Source: Paractinoplanes maris
GTDB lineage: Bacteria > Actinomycetota > Actinomycetes > Mycobacteriales > Micromonosporaceae
Length of the DNA: 64,000 nucleotides
Direction: 5' to 3'
Assembly: GCF_023544465.1 (NCBI RefSeq)
Contig: NZ_JALPVL010000007.1
Coordinates: 248,001 to 312,000, forward strand
The notes beneath the pieces were generated by a model, which searched no databases, was not told the origin of the DNA, and was given only the letters and a program-made list of their open reading frames with translations. Shown here piece by piece: positions 53,635-63,123 of the stretch. A program made the position numbers and the translations under genes. Positions within the stretch are counted from its first letter, which is position 1, and every line of letters starts with the position of its first letter.

Positions 53635-54102
53635 TCACTCTCCGTGCCGGGGCAGGGGCAGGCCGGGGCCGAGCATCTCGATACCGTGCTGCGCGGCGAC
53701 GGCCGCCAGCGTCGCGGCGTCCGCCGGCCCGGTTCCCGCCGAGGCGATGCTCAGATCGCGGACGAAGCGATCGAAGCCGCCGGGCGTGTGCACGGTCAGA
53801 TACCGGACCGACGGGCTGACCACGACGAAGCTGTGCGGGATGCCGCGCGGCAGGATCGCGACGTGACCCGCCGCGGCCTCCCGGCGTTCGTCACCCACCT
53901 CGATGATCATCTCGCCCGCGAGCAGGATGAAGGTCTCGGTGGCTCGCAGGTGCCGGTGCCGGGGCGTGGAATGCCCGCGGTTCCCGGTGCTTTCGACCAC
54001 GGTGAGCTCGCCCTCGGTCTGTTGCTCGGTGGCCAGCATCCGGGCGTCCGAGTTGAGGAGCCGGTACACCGGCTGATCGTCCGGGGTGGTGAAGACTGAC
54101 AT
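53635..54102 (-). CDS. Cupin-domain protein
   Basis: 155 residues from ATG 54102 with GGAGGG 5 bases before. Cupin motif 1 is HRHLRATETFILLAGE (metal ligands His and Glu), motif 2 region GIPHSFVVVSPSVRYL. A small single-domain cupin could be an isomerase, dioxygenase or ligand sensor; nothing more specific is visible. It is divergent from the GNAT gene at 54150. Confidence 0.8.
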   Translation of the reverse strand: MSVFTTPDDQPVYRLLNSDARMLATEQQTEGELTVVESTGNRGHSTPRHRHLRATETFILLAGEMIIEVGDERREAAAGHVAILPRGIPHSFVVVSPSVRYLTVHTPGGFDRFVRDLSIASAGTGPADAATLAAVAAQHGIEMLGPGLPLPRHGE

Positions 54103-54149
54103 GACGTCCCTCCGGTAGTTCCTGGGAAGAACGACGGTTCACCGGCCGC

Positions 54150-54992
54150 ATGGTTCGATTCATCAACACCGTGGATGCGGGCGAACTTCGACCGGTCCGG
54201 TGCGTCGTCCTGCTCGTGAACTCACTGACTCCCGTTGTCTCCTCCGTCCGGGATCTGGCCCCGCAACTGGCCAACAACCGCGCCTACTGGCTCAGCTGGG
54301 GCAGCGCCGACGACACCGATGCCGAACTGCCGATCTACCGCAGCGGTCTCCGGCACGGACTGCTCAACGGCGTCCTGCGGGCCCGCGGCATCGACATCGA
54401 CACCGCGGTGCGCCGGGCCCGCGAGGTGCTCGAGGGCACCAGCTGGATGTGGTGGAACCATCCCGTTGACAGCGATCCGGACGTCGCGGATCTGCTCCTG
54501 AGCCGGGGCGCTTCCCTCGCCGGAGTCGTCCCCGTGATGGCGGCGCGGCTGGACGGTGTGCCCGCCGTGCCGGCACCGGACGGCATCCGCATCGAGCAGG
54601 CGCACACCGATGCCGAACTCGCCGCGTTCGCCGCGACCTATCCGGTGCCGAACGGTATGTCCGCGGCCGACACGGACGCCACCACCCAGGTCGAGCTCGC
54701 CCGGGACGGCCGGCACGAGGAACAGCTGCGCTACGTCGCGTGGGCCGGCGACCGGCCGGTCGCCTGCGGCGTGCTGTCGATCAGTCATGGTGTGGCCGGC
54801 ATCTACAACATGGCGACGATCGCGAAGTTCGAGAGCCGTGGCATCGCGACCGCGCTGACCGCGGAACTGCTGCGCGAGGCGAAGGGCCGGGGACTGAAGG
54901 TCGCCACCCTGACGGCAAGCCCTCGAGGCGCCATGGTCTATCAGCGCCTGGGCTTCGACCAGGTCAGCGAATACCGTTTGTTCGCCTGGTGA
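54150..54992 (+). CDS. GNAT-family acetyltransferase
   Basis: 280 residues from ATG 54150; the natural start could be GTG 54216, since DLAPQLANNRAYWLSWG is the usual N-terminus of this group. The acetyl-CoA site is IYNMATIAKFESRGIATALTAELL, then VATLTASPRGAMVYQRLGF. The N-terminal half is a degenerate, GNAT-like extension. The substrate is unknown. It converges on the SDR gene with a 33-base gap. Confidence 0.78.
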   Translation: MVRFINTVDAGELRPVRCVVLLVNSLTPVVSSVRDLAPQLANNRAYWLSWGSADDTDAELPIYRSGLRHGLLNGVLRARGIDIDTAVRRAREVLEGTSWMWWNHPVDSDPDVADLLLSRGASLAGVVPVMAARLDGVPAVPAPDGIRIEQAHTDAELAAFAATYPVPNGMSAADTDATTQVELARDGRHEEQLRYVAWAGDRPVACGVLSISHGVAGIYNMATIAKFESRGIATALTAELLREAKGRGLKVATLTASPRGAMVYQRLGFDQVSEYRLFAW

Positions 54993-55025
54993 CGCGGAGC
55001 CGGCCGCCCATGGGCGGCCGGCTGC

Positions 55026-55865
55026 TCAACCGAGATAGACGCTCGTCATGGCGTCCCGGATGCGCGCCATCGCCTCCCCGGGCTGCCCGAGCGACAAACC
55101 GCCGTCCACGACCAGATCCAGGCCCGTCACGTACGAGCTGGCCTCGCTCGCCAGGTAGACCGCCGCCCCGGCGACGTCCGGGCCGAAACCCGGCCGGGGA
55201 ATGGCCTGCAGGGACCGGGCCTGCTCCCGCGCGTACGCCTCGAGCGCCTCGAGGCGGGCCTGCGCCTGTTCCTCGGTGACGCCGGCCGCCTTGCCGAAAC
55301 GCCCGGTCGTGATGAACCCCGGGGAGATGCTGTTCACCCGGATCCCGTCCTGGCCCAGGTCGGCCGCCGCCCACTTGGTGAGGTTGATGAGCGCGGCCTT
55401 GGAGACCGAGTACGCGACACCGGCGTAGACGACCCGCTGCCCCGTGATGCTGGCCATGTTGATGATGCTGCCGCCGGTCCGGCGCAGGTGGCCGACCGCG
55501 TGCTTGATGCCGTACAGCGCGCCCATGACGTTCACCTCCTGGGTGGCGCGGAACGCCGCGACGTCGACGTCCTCGATGCGGCCCAGGTGCGAGGGTGACC
55601 CGGCGTTGTTGACCAGCACGTCAAGCCGGCCGTGCCGCCGCACGGCGAAGTCCAGCAGGGCCGCGACGTCGTCCTCGCGCGACACGTCGGCCGTCAGGAA
55701 CGACGCGGCCGGCCCCAGCTCCACGGCCACGGCCTCCCCCTCGGTCCGCCGTCGCCCGGCCAGGACGACCTGAGCCCCCTCGTGCACGAACGCCCGCGCC
55801 ACGTCCACCCCGATGCCGCTGGTCGCCCCCGTGACCACGGCGACCTTGCCGGTCAACGCGTTCAT
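55026..55865 (-). CDS. Short-chain dehydrogenase/reductase
   Basis: 279 residues from ATG 55865 (GGAAGGGG upstream). Cofactor loop TGATSGIG (12-19), VNNAGSPSH, Ser in NMASITG, and YSVSK (catalytic Tyr/Lys). It has SGFITTGRF-like PGFITTGRF and VTGLDLVVDGG at the C-terminus. NAD(P)-dependent oxidoreductase, probably acting on the substrate of the divergent FAD enzyme, though this is inferred from position only. Confidence 0.88.
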   Translation of the reverse strand: MNALTGKVAVVTGATSGIGVDVARAFVHEGAQVVLAGRRRTEGEAVAVELGPAASFLTADVSREDDVAALLDFAVRRHGRLDVLVNNAGSPSHLGRIEDVDVAAFRATQEVNVMGALYGIKHAVGHLRRTGGSIINMASITGQRVVYAGVAYSVSKAALINLTKWAAADLGQDGIRVNSISPGFITTGRFGKAAGVTEEQAQARLEALEAYAREQARSLQAIPRPGFGPDVAGAAVYLASEASSYVTGLDLVVDGGLSLGQPGEAMARIRDAMTSVYLG

Positions 55866-55986
55866 TGCGGCCCCTTCCCGATCCGGCGGGCACATCCCGC
55901 TCTCCGTCCCGCACGACGGCGTCCGCGACGAGGGGTTCGGCCGGGTCGCGGGTGAACTTCGTCTCCCGCCGCCCGTCGCCGGTGGT

Positions 55987-57354
55987 ATGGACATCATGGT
56001 GATCGGGGCCGGACCGACCGGTTCCTTCCTCGCACTCGCTCTGGCCCGGCGCGGACACGCGGTGACCGTGCTGGACCGGGACCCCGGCCCCGCCGCGGAC
56101 GGCTCCTGGGAGCGTCCCGGGGTCCCGCAGTTCCGCCAACCGCACGCGTTTCGCTCGCAGATCGCCGAGGCGCTGCGGGCGGAGCTGCCGGGGGTGCTGG
56201 AGGCGCTCGTGGCCGACGGTGCCTATCTCGCCGAGGGGCAGATGGGGGTGCGGCGGAGCGTGTACGAGGCGGTCTTCCGCCGGGCCCTGAGCGGCGAGCC
56301 CGGCGTCACGATGCTCGCCGGCAGCGCCCGGGACATCCGGACCGATGCCGCCGGACGGCCGGTGCTGATCAGCGACACCGGCATCAGCACGGCTGATCTC
56401 GTTCTGAACGCCACCGGCCGGGCCCGGTTCCTGAAACATCGGCGTACGGCCGGTCTGGATGTCGATTCCGGCCTGGCCTACGTGTCCCGCGAGTATCAGG
56501 TGGCACCCGGGGCACGCGACGAGTTCTACGCCGGCGCCCGGCACATCTGGAATCTCCCCGGATACCTGGTCCGCGTCTTTCCCAGTGACAGCAACGTCAT
56601 CTCGACGCTGTTCGTGCGCCGCGCGGACGACCGCGACCTGACCGTGCTGCGGCACCCGGAGGCCTACGAGGCGGCGACCGCGGCCGTACCGCCGCTCGCC
56701 GCGCTCATGACAGCCGACAAGGTGCGGCCCATCTCCCGCGTGTACCCCGGCGGCGCGATGCGCAACATCTATCGGGGCCAGCTCACGAAGGACGAGATCG
56801 ACACGCCCGGGGTGATACACGTCGGTGACGCGGTCTTCTCCCCGAGCCCGATGTACGGCCGCGGGATCGCCACATCCCTGATACAGGCCCGGGCCCTGCT
56901 CGAGCTCATCGACGCCGGCCACGACCGGGACAGCGTGACCCGCCGGTTCGACGCCTGGTGCACCGGCCGGATGCTGCCCTGGTTCCACGACCAGGTGCTC
57001 GACGACGCCGGCGTCATCGGGATGTGGGACGGGGGCGACCTGGAGATCGACGGCCGGCTGCCCTCCGCGACCATCACCCGAGCCGTCGCCGGTGAGCCAC
57101 GATGGCGCGACGTCATCGGGCAGTACCTGGACATGCGGGTGCTGCCGTCCGCGTTGGCCCCGGTGGAAGTCGCGGCACGGGAACGCATCGCCGCGGGATG
57201 GCGGCCCGCCTTCGCCGACGGGCCCGATCGTCAGGAGCTGTTGCGGGTGATCCGAGGCTCCGTCAACCGGACCTCCCCGGTCAGGCCGGCGTTCGCAGCT
57301 CGATCGGCCGGCTCATCGGGCCATAAGTCGCCCGGTACGTCCGGGGCAGCATGA
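55987..57354 (+). CDS. FAD-dependent oxidoreductase
   Basis: 455 residues from ATG 55987. GAGPTGSFLALALARRGHAV is the FAD Rossmann loop, and VIHVGDAVFSPSPMYGRGIATSL the GD motif, so it is a class A flavin monooxygenase/geranylgeranyl-reductase-like fold. The usual aromatic hydroxylase DG motif is not obvious (LNATGRARF stands in its place), so a dehydrogenase or halogenase-like role is also possible. Its last 74 bases overlap the opposing monooxygenase gene. Confidence 0.75.
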   Translation: MDIMVIGAGPTGSFLALALARRGHAVTVLDRDPGPAADGSWERPGVPQFRQPHAFRSQIAEALRAELPGVLEALVADGAYLAEGQMGVRRSVYEAVFRRALSGEPGVTMLAGSARDIRTDAAGRPVLISDTGISTADLVLNATGRARFLKHRRTAGLDVDSGLAYVSREYQVAPGARDEFYAGARHIWNLPGYLVRVFPSDSNVISTLFVRRADDRDLTVLRHPEAYEAATAAVPPLAALMTADKVRPISRVYPGGAMRNIYRGQLTKDEIDTPGVIHVGDAVFSPSPMYGRGIATSLIQARALLELIDAGHDRDSVTRRFDAWCTGRMLPWFHDQVLDDAGVIGMWDGGDLEIDGRLPSATITRAVAGEPRWRDVIGQYLDMRVLPSALAPVEVAARERIAAGWRPAFADGPDRQELLRVIRGSVNRTSPVRPAFAARSAGSSGHKSPGTSGAA

Positions 57355-58402
57355 TCCGGCGGATCCAGGCCGGCGTGCCGGCGCCGCGGCTGGTCAGGTC
57401 GGTCATCTTCGCGATGTGGTCGACCCTCGCCCGGCGCCGCGCCTCGAATCGGGGACCGGCCGCATCCCCGTCGGTGTCGCTGAGGACATCGGCCAGCACC
57501 AGCGCGTCCTCCATGGCCAGCCCGGCCCCGGCGCCCCAGACCGGCGCGGTGGCGTGCGCGGCATCGCCGATCAGCACGCAGCGCCCCTTGCTCCAGGCCG
57601 GGATGCGGACCTCGGTGACAGGCGAGTGGTACAGCCGGGAGGGCTCGGCCAGCAGGGCGTCGACCACCTCGGGAACCGGGCCGGCGAAGTCGCGGAACGT
57701 CTGCTCCAGCCAAGCCGGATCGTCCTCGACCGGGCCACCGTCGACCGACGAGGCGTAGAAGTAGACCTCCTCGTCGGACAGCGGGATGAGCAAGGCGGCG
57801 CTTCGCCGTCCGGTCCAGGCGCTCAGGCAGTCCACGCCGGGGTTGGGCGCCATGCCCCGCCAGCTGGCCGTGCTGAGCAGCGCACTGCGCGTGCCCGCCG
57901 TACCCAGAACCTGCGAGCGGACGACCGAATGCACGCCGTCCGCCCCGACCACCAGGTCGTGATCCTCCACGTGGCGATCGGCGAAGGTCACCGCTGCGCC
58001 CTCCGGGGTCAGGCGCACCGCCTCCACCGCGGCGGACCGGCTCGGCGTCCCGCCGCCCGGCGCGTCCTGGAGAAGGGCCATCAGATCCGAGCGGCGGACG
58101 AGCCGGGGCCGGCTCCCGGGCCGCCACATCGCCTCCTCGTCCATCGTGCACAGAAGGCGCCCGGTCTCGTTGCGGTATTCCCGGTGGCGGACCGGGCGGC
58201 CGAGCTGCTCGACGCCGTCGCCCAGCCCGAGCAGGTGCAGCGCGGCGATCGCGTTACCGGTCAGGTGGATGGCGAGGCCGCTGCGGCCGCCGTCCGGAAA
58301 GCGCTCCACCACTGTCGAGGCGATGCCGCGCCGGCGCAGCGCGCGCCGCAGTGCGAGTCCGGCGATGCCACCGCCGACGATCAGTATGGACTTGTCGGCC
58401 AC
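57281..58402 (-). CDS. FAD-dependent monooxygenase (PHBH/UbiH type)
   Basis: 373 residues from GTG 58402 behind GGGGGAG. FAD-binding GGGIAGLALRRAL, the DG motif VGADGVHSVVR, and LIGDAAHATAPVWGAGAGLAM (GD motif) mark a class A aromatic hydroxylase. It uses NADPH and O2 to hydroxylate an aromatic or polyketide substrate. Third gene of a - strand operon with a SnoaL-like protein and another FAD enzyme; 40 bases follow the SnoaL stop. Confidence 0.88.
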   Translation of the reverse strand: MADKSILIVGGGIAGLALRRALRRRGIASTVVERFPDGGRSGLAIHLTGNAIAALHLLGLGDGVEQLGRPVRHREYRNETGRLLCTMDEEAMWRPGSRPRLVRRSDLMALLQDAPGGGTPSRSAAVEAVRLTPEGAAVTFADRHVEDHDLVVGADGVHSVVRSQVLGTAGTRSALLSTASWRGMAPNPGVDCLSAWTGRRSAALLIPLSDEEVYFYASSVDGGPVEDDPAWLEQTFRDFAGPVPEVVDALLAEPSRLYHSPVTEVRIPAWSKGRCVLIGDAAHATAPVWGAGAGLAMEDALVLADVLSDTDGDAAGPRFEARRRARVDHIAKMTDLTSRGAGTPAWIRRIMLPRTYRATYGPMSRPIELRTPA

Positions 58403-58442
58403 GGATCTCCCCCGAGTCGGTCGGTGTGCGATTGCGGCTGCC

Positions 58443-58937
58443 TTACTCGCCGAGCAGCATGAGCGCGTCGCCTTCGAACCAGGCGTTGGCGATGTCGAGG
58501 TGCCGGATGCGCCACTGCTCGCCGTCCCGGACCATGGTGGCGGTGTAGCGGTTCATCATTAAGGCGTGACGGGTCACCGCCGGGTCGGAACCAGCGCCCG
58601 GCTTGAAGTGCTGCGCCTGGGCGTAGGCGAGCACCGTGGCGCGGTCGCCGTCGATCGTGATGCGGACGTTGCTGATGGAGTGGCTGGAGTCCAGCGGCCC
58701 CACCGCACCGATCAGGGTGGTGACGACGGTCTCCCGCGGGGCGAGCGCGGGGAAGTCGTACCCGATGCGCCGCATGGCCGGGCCGAGATCGACGACGGCG
58801 TCCTCGGTGAGCGAGGAGGTGAGCAGGCCGGCGTCGTTGAGATCGAGGCCGGCGGCGTAGCGGTGGAGGGTGTCGGTGATGGCGGCCCGGTCGAGAAGGG
58901 CGGCGAGGGTCGCGGGGGTGGTGATCGTGTCAGTCAT
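58443..58937 (-). CDS. SnoaL/NTF2-like protein
   Basis: 164 residues from ATG 58937, overlapping the upstream stop (ATGA). Cone-like NTF2 fold: AAITDTLHRYAAGLDLNDAGLLTSSLTEDAVVDLGP, TSHSISNV-like SHSISNVRITIDGD and WRIRHLDIANAWFEGD. SnoaL-like proteins are cyclases, dehydratases or ligand-binding proteins in polyketide and steroid metabolism. It is sandwiched between two FAD enzymes, suggesting a shared substrate. Confidence 0.8.
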   Translation of the reverse strand: MTDTITTPATLAALLDRAAITDTLHRYAAGLDLNDAGLLTSSLTEDAVVDLGPAMRRIGYDFPALAPRETVVTTLIGAVGPLDSSHSISNVRITIDGDRATVLAYAQAQHFKPGAGSDPAVTRHALMMNRYTATMVRDGEQWRIRHLDIANAWFEGDALMLLGE

Positions 58938-60301
58938 GATTTGATCCCATCAAGCCGGCGCCGACGCAACGCCGACGAAACGTTGACGCCGGGCCGGCGG
59001 ATCCGGGCCGCGATCTCCGGCGCGGCCAGTGCGGACGCCGGGTCGACGAGATGGAAGACCCGGAGGAACGCCCGCGCGACGTCGGGATCGGTTGCCGTCG
59101 CCGCACGGACCGCACCGAGGTAGGCGGCCTGGGCCGGATCGACCGGCCGGCGAACCCCCACCGCCTGCGGGAAGCGCAGATCGTTGGACGTCGCCGCGGC
59201 CCAGGGGCCGTCCAGGACGGCGTCGGCGGCGGCGAAGAACCGGTCACCCAGCTTGTCCGTCCCCGCCCTGAGCACCTCCGCGAGCGCCTGCGCCTGCAAG
59301 GCCGCGACGGTCATCCCCTGCCCGTAGACATAACTCAGCGAGCACAGCGCGTCGCCCGCCACCAGATAGTTCCCGGGCCGGCCGGCCAGATCGGCGTACC
59401 GGCGCCGCACCGCGTGCGGGAAGCGCATGAACGCCGGCTCGCCGATCGGCTCGGCATCTCGGATGATCTCCGCGAGGTCCGGGTTGTCGAGTGTCCCGGC
59501 GTAGGCCAGCATCCCGGCCAGGTCCGTCGGCGGTGTCTCGGAGAACCAGCCGTTCATCGAGACCACCCAGGTGTCGTTCTCCTCGGCCAGCACCAGACCG
59601 CTGTGCGGCTGACCCGGATGGGCCGGTGAGTTGCCGCCGAGCCGGCCGTCCAGGTGACGGCCCCGGCTCCGGAAATGCCGCGACACCGAGCTGAGGCCGA
59701 GCTCCACCGTCTCCCGCGGGACCTCGGGCAGCCCCAGATCGGCCAGCCACCTCGGGCTGCGGGATCCCCGGCCGCCCGCGTCGACCACCAGATCCGCGTC
59801 CACCGGCCGGTCCGCTCCGGCCAGCCGGACGCCGGTCACCAGGGACCCGTCCCCGCTGACTCGCAGGCCGGTCACCTCGGTCGCATCGACGATCCGCACG
59901 TTCGCGATGGCGGCGACCCGCTGCCGCACCACGTGCTCGACCAGCGCGCGGCCGGCCATGACGGCCGGCAGGCCGGACTCCTGGGCCAGGATCGGCCGGC
60001 CGTCCAGATACCAGCGGATGTCGTTCGCGGCGTCGCCGATCGAGGCACCGGCGGCCACGACGTCCGACTCGAAACCCCCGATCAGCGACTCGATCGTCAT
60101 CGCGCCCCGGGCCAGCAGGCCGTGCGCCTGACGCCCCTGCGGCACACCACGGCGAGGCACCGGCCGCTCCGGGAGCACGTCCCGGTCGAGGACCACCACC
60201 TGCTCGTAGACGTCGCTCAGCACCCGGGCGGCCAGCAGGCCGGCCAGCGACCCACCGACCACCACGGCCTGGCCATTGCGTTCCCTCGTGACGTGCGACA
60301 T
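58934..60301 (-). CDS. FAD-dependent oxidoreductase/monooxygenase
   Basis: 455 residues from ATG 60301 with GAGGAGG 5 bases before. FAD-binding VVGGSLAGLLAARVL, then VVDAGGRGSRSPRWL (DG-like) and LVAGDALCSLSYVYGQGMTVAALQA (GD motif). This pattern fits halogenase/hydroxylase-like flavoproteins acting on polyketides, but no tryptophan-halogenase WxWxIP motif is seen. First gene of a three-gene operon with the SnoaL-like and PHBH-type genes. Confidence 0.8.
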   Translation of the reverse strand: MSHVTRERNGQAVVVGGSLAGLLAARVLSDVYEQVVVLDRDVLPERPVPRRGVPQGRQAHGLLARGAMTIESLIGGFESDVVAAGASIGDAANDIRWYLDGRPILAQESGLPAVMAGRALVEHVVRQRVAAIANVRIVDATEVTGLRVSGDGSLVTGVRLAGADRPVDADLVVDAGGRGSRSPRWLADLGLPEVPRETVELGLSSVSRHFRSRGRHLDGRLGGNSPAHPGQPHSGLVLAEENDTWVVSMNGWFSETPPTDLAGMLAYAGTLDNPDLAEIIRDAEPIGEPAFMRFPHAVRRRYADLAGRPGNYLVAGDALCSLSYVYGQGMTVAALQAQALAEVLRAGTDKLGDRFFAAADAVLDGPWAAATSNDLRFPQAVGVRRPVDPAQAAYLGAVRAATATDPDVARAFLRVFHLVDPASALAAPEIAARIRRPGVNVSSALRRRRLDGIKS

Positions 60302-60437
60302 GACAGTCCTCCTCACCCGGTCGGCGCCGGATGGCGCCTCTCCAGGTGAGACGGTCGGTGGCCCTGCTGGTTCGAGGTGAACCTTCTCTCCACGCCGACG
60401 TAGTTCCCGGCAAATCCTCCGACAGACAAGGGATCCC

Positions 60438-61259
60438 ATGACCGACACCATGAACTCGATGGCCGCACAGGCCGAGGCCGCAGCCTTCGCGTCTCTTTGG
60501 GACGCTGCTCCCACGGCGGACGCACGACGGCTCGGCATGGTCTCGGCTCGCGCCGGCGCGCGCGTGACCCTGGCCATGCGGACCGACCCGACGGGCGGTT
60601 ATTGGAACCGCGCGCTCGGGCTGGGACTCGACCGGCCGGTCGACGACGACGTTCTCGACGAGACCATCGGTTTCTTCCGCGACGCCGGGGTCACCTCGGC
60701 CGTGCTCTCGATTCCGGACGCCTTGCTGCCGCAGGGATGGGACCACCTCCGCGACCGGTACGGCATCGGCACCGGCGCCGCCATGGTCAAGCTCGTCCGC
60801 GCCGTCGAGCCGCTGCCGGTGGCGGTCACGGACCTGCGGATCGAGCGCGTCGACGAGGCGACGAGCGCCGAGGTGGCCGACGTCTACCCCCGGGGATTCG
60901 GGATGTCGGAGGACCTGCGCGGGCTCATGACCGCCAGCTTCGCCTGGCCCGGGACGATCGCCTACGGGGCGTGGGCGGGCACGGAGGCGGTCGGCGCCTC
61001 GGTTCTCGTCGCCGACGGAGAGGTCGCATCGCTGAGCGGGGCCGTGACCCTGCCCGCCCATCGGCGCCGGGGTGGCCAGTCCGCCATGCTCGCCGCCCGC
61101 GCGGCGGCCGCGGCGGCCCAGGGCGTCCGATGGCTGTTCGTCGACGTCGAGGAGCCCGAGTCTCCGGGATCGAACCAGTCCTACAACACCATGTTGCGGT
61201 TCGGCTTCCGACCGTTGCGGATCGGCCGGGACTGGGTCTGGCGGGAGGTCCGGGACTGA
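60438..61259 (+). CDS. GNAT-family acetyltransferase
   Basis: 273 residues from ATG 60438 with AAGGGA upstream. The C-terminal GNAT domain has VTLPAHRRRGGQSAMLAARAAAA (acetyl-CoA loop) and NTMLRFGFRPL. The N-terminal half is a second, degenerate GNAT-like unit, as in two-domain members. It is divergent from the FAD operon and converges on the SARP gene; the substrate is unknown. Confidence 0.82.
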   Translation: MTDTMNSMAAQAEAAAFASLWDAAPTADARRLGMVSARAGARVTLAMRTDPTGGYWNRALGLGLDRPVDDDVLDETIGFFRDAGVTSAVLSIPDALLPQGWDHLRDRYGIGTGAAMVKLVRAVEPLPVAVTDLRIERVDEATSAEVADVYPRGFGMSEDLRGLMTASFAWPGTIAYGAWAGTEAVGASVLVADGEVASLSGAVTLPAHRRRGGQSAMLAARAAAAAAQGVRWLFVDVEEPESPGSNQSYNTMLRFGFRPLRIGRDWVWREVRD

Positions 61260-61276
61260 GCGCGGAAGCCGGGCAC

Positions 61277-63082
61277 TCAGGCCACCGCGACCAGCCTGCG
61301 GCTCAGGCCGGCCAGCGCCGCCCGGCAGCGGTCCGGGCCTTCGACCTGCTCGGCCCGGCGCCGCGCGAAGGCCTGGATCAGCACCGCGTACCGGTAGGTG
61401 TCGATGTCCAGCGCCTCCACCAGGTGGGCATCCACCAGCTCCTCCAGAGCCCCGCGCGCCTCGATCCGGGTGAGCCCGGTCATCGCGGTCACTTCGGCCA
61501 CGGTACGGATCGGTGATGCGGCAAGAGCGGCGAGACGGAACACCTCGGCCGCCACCGGCCCGAGCCGCGCCTCCGCCCGCCGGATCGGCTCGTCGACGAT
61601 CTTGCAGTCCTCGTGCATGACGACCGGCGCCCGCAGATCGCCGGCCAGCTGCTCCATGATCTGCCGGATCGTCCACAACGGCCGGTCCAGCAGCCGGGCG
61701 GCGGCCACCCGGACCGACAAGGCGTGCCCGGAGCAGGCGGTGACCAGCTCCCGGGCCGCATCCGGTTCGGCGCCGACCCGCCGGTGCCCGGCGATCTCGC
61801 CGAGAAGGCGCAGCGACTCCTGGTCGCTGAGCGGGCCGAGCCGCTGCCACGCCACCGCCGGCAGCTCCAGCAGCCGGCGGCTCGCCGTCACCACCACCGC
61901 GCAGCCCGGCAACAGCGGCTCCACCTGCTCGCTGGTGTCCGCATCATCGAGAACGACCAACATCCGGCGCCCGGCCGTCATCGTGCGCCACAGAGCGGAG
62001 CGCTCGGCTGCCGTGCCGGGCAGCGAGATGTCCGGCCGGAGCGAGCGGAGCAGCGATCCGAGGGCCTCCTGCGCACTCACGGCCCGGCCGGTGCGGGCGC
62101 GCAGATCGAGGTACATCCGCCCGTCCGGGAAGCGGTCGGCCAGGAGATGGGCCACGTGGACGGCCAGGGTCGTCTTGCCCGCCCCGCCGAGACCGGTGAG
62201 GCCGGCGACCGGTATCCCGCCGTCCTCGGTGAGCACCCGGCACAGCTGGTCGACCTCGGCGTGACGGCCGGTGAAATCCCGTACGTCCGGAGGTATCTGA
62301 ACCGGCCGGGCCGCCGGCCGCGAGGCGGTCACCTCGGGCTCGCCGACGGCCTCGTCGCCCTGCAGCAGACGCTGATGCAGCCGCTGCAGCTCGGCACCGG
62401 GTTCGAGACCGAGCTGGTCGTGCAGCCCGGTGCGCAGCCGGCGGAACGCCTCGAGCGCCTCCACCGTCCGCCCGGAGCGGTGCAGGGCGGCCATCCAGAG
62501 CTCGGTCAGGCGCTCGTCCAACGGCCGGTCGGCCACGGCCGCGCCCAGATCCGCGCGGATCGCCTCGTGCCGGCCGAGCGCCAATTCCGCGTCGAACAGC
62601 TGTTCACGAGCGGCGCGCCGGGATTCCTCGAGCCGGGTGCGCTGGGTGGCGGCGAAATCGGCTCGGACGCCGCCCAGCGCCGGACCGGACCAGACCTCGA
62701 GTGCGGCGCGCAGCGCGGTGGCGGCGCCGGCGATGTCCCCGGAGTGACGGGACTCGCGGGCGGTGCCGACGAGCCGGTCGAACTCGTCCGCGTCGACACC
62801 GGCCCCGTTGCGCGCGAGGTGGTAGCCGCTCGCCGACCGCCGCAGTTCGGCCCCACCACCGGCGAGGACGTGCCGCAGACGGGCGGCGTAGGTGCGAACG
62901 GTGCTGTGCGCCGACGCCGGGGGGTCCTCGCCCCACAGCGCGTCCACGATGTCGTCGATCGGCACCGGCGTGTTCCGCAGGAGCAGCAGGGCCAGCAGTC
63001 CGCGCTGCTGGGGTGTCCCCAGAGCCACGTCTCCGGCATCCATGACGACCCGCACCGGGCCCAGCAGAGTGAAGCGCACCAT
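61277..63082 (-). CDS. SARP-family regulator with NB-ARC domain
   Basis: 601 residues from ATG 63082. DNA-binding winged helix (VRFTLLGPVRVV, TVRTYAARLRHVL, 1-95), activation domain (~95-245), then NB-ARC with GLTGLGGAGKTTLAVHVAH and MLVVLDDADTSEQV. It ends without the TPR repeats of the AfsR-like protein at 47809. Such SARPs usually switch on an adjacent biosynthetic cluster, here probably the flavoenzyme genes on either side. Confidence 0.9.
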   Translation of the reverse strand: MVRFTLLGPVRVVMDAGDVALGTPQQRGLLALLLLRNTPVPIDDIVDALWGEDPPASAHSTVRTYAARLRHVLAGGGAELRRSASGYHLARNGAGVDADEFDRLVGTARESRHSGDIAGAATALRAALEVWSGPALGGVRADFAATQRTRLEESRRAAREQLFDAELALGRHEAIRADLGAAVADRPLDERLTELWMAALHRSGRTVEALEAFRRLRTGLHDQLGLEPGAELQRLHQRLLQGDEAVGEPEVTASRPAARPVQIPPDVRDFTGRHAEVDQLCRVLTEDGGIPVAGLTGLGGAGKTTLAVHVAHLLADRFPDGRMYLDLRARTGRAVSAQEALGSLLRSLRPDISLPGTAAERSALWRTMTAGRRMLVVLDDADTSEQVEPLLPGCAVVVTASRRLLELPAVAWQRLGPLSDQESLRLLGEIAGHRRVGAEPDAARELVTACSGHALSVRVAAARLLDRPLWTIRQIMEQLAGDLRAPVVMHEDCKIVDEPIRRAEARLGPVAAEVFRLAALAASPIRTVAEVTAMTGLTRIEARGALEELVDAHLVEALDIDTYRYAVLIQAFARRRAEQVEGPDRCRAALAGLSRRLVAVA

Positions 63083-63123
63083 GCGACGGACGACGGATGC
63101 CGCCGCCGGGGGTTCACCGTGAT

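Noticed and set aside
59244-61850. 868-codon open frame on the - strand
   Set aside because: Runs out of frame across the FAD gene and antisense to the GNAT; the real frames have FAD and acetyl-CoA motifs.
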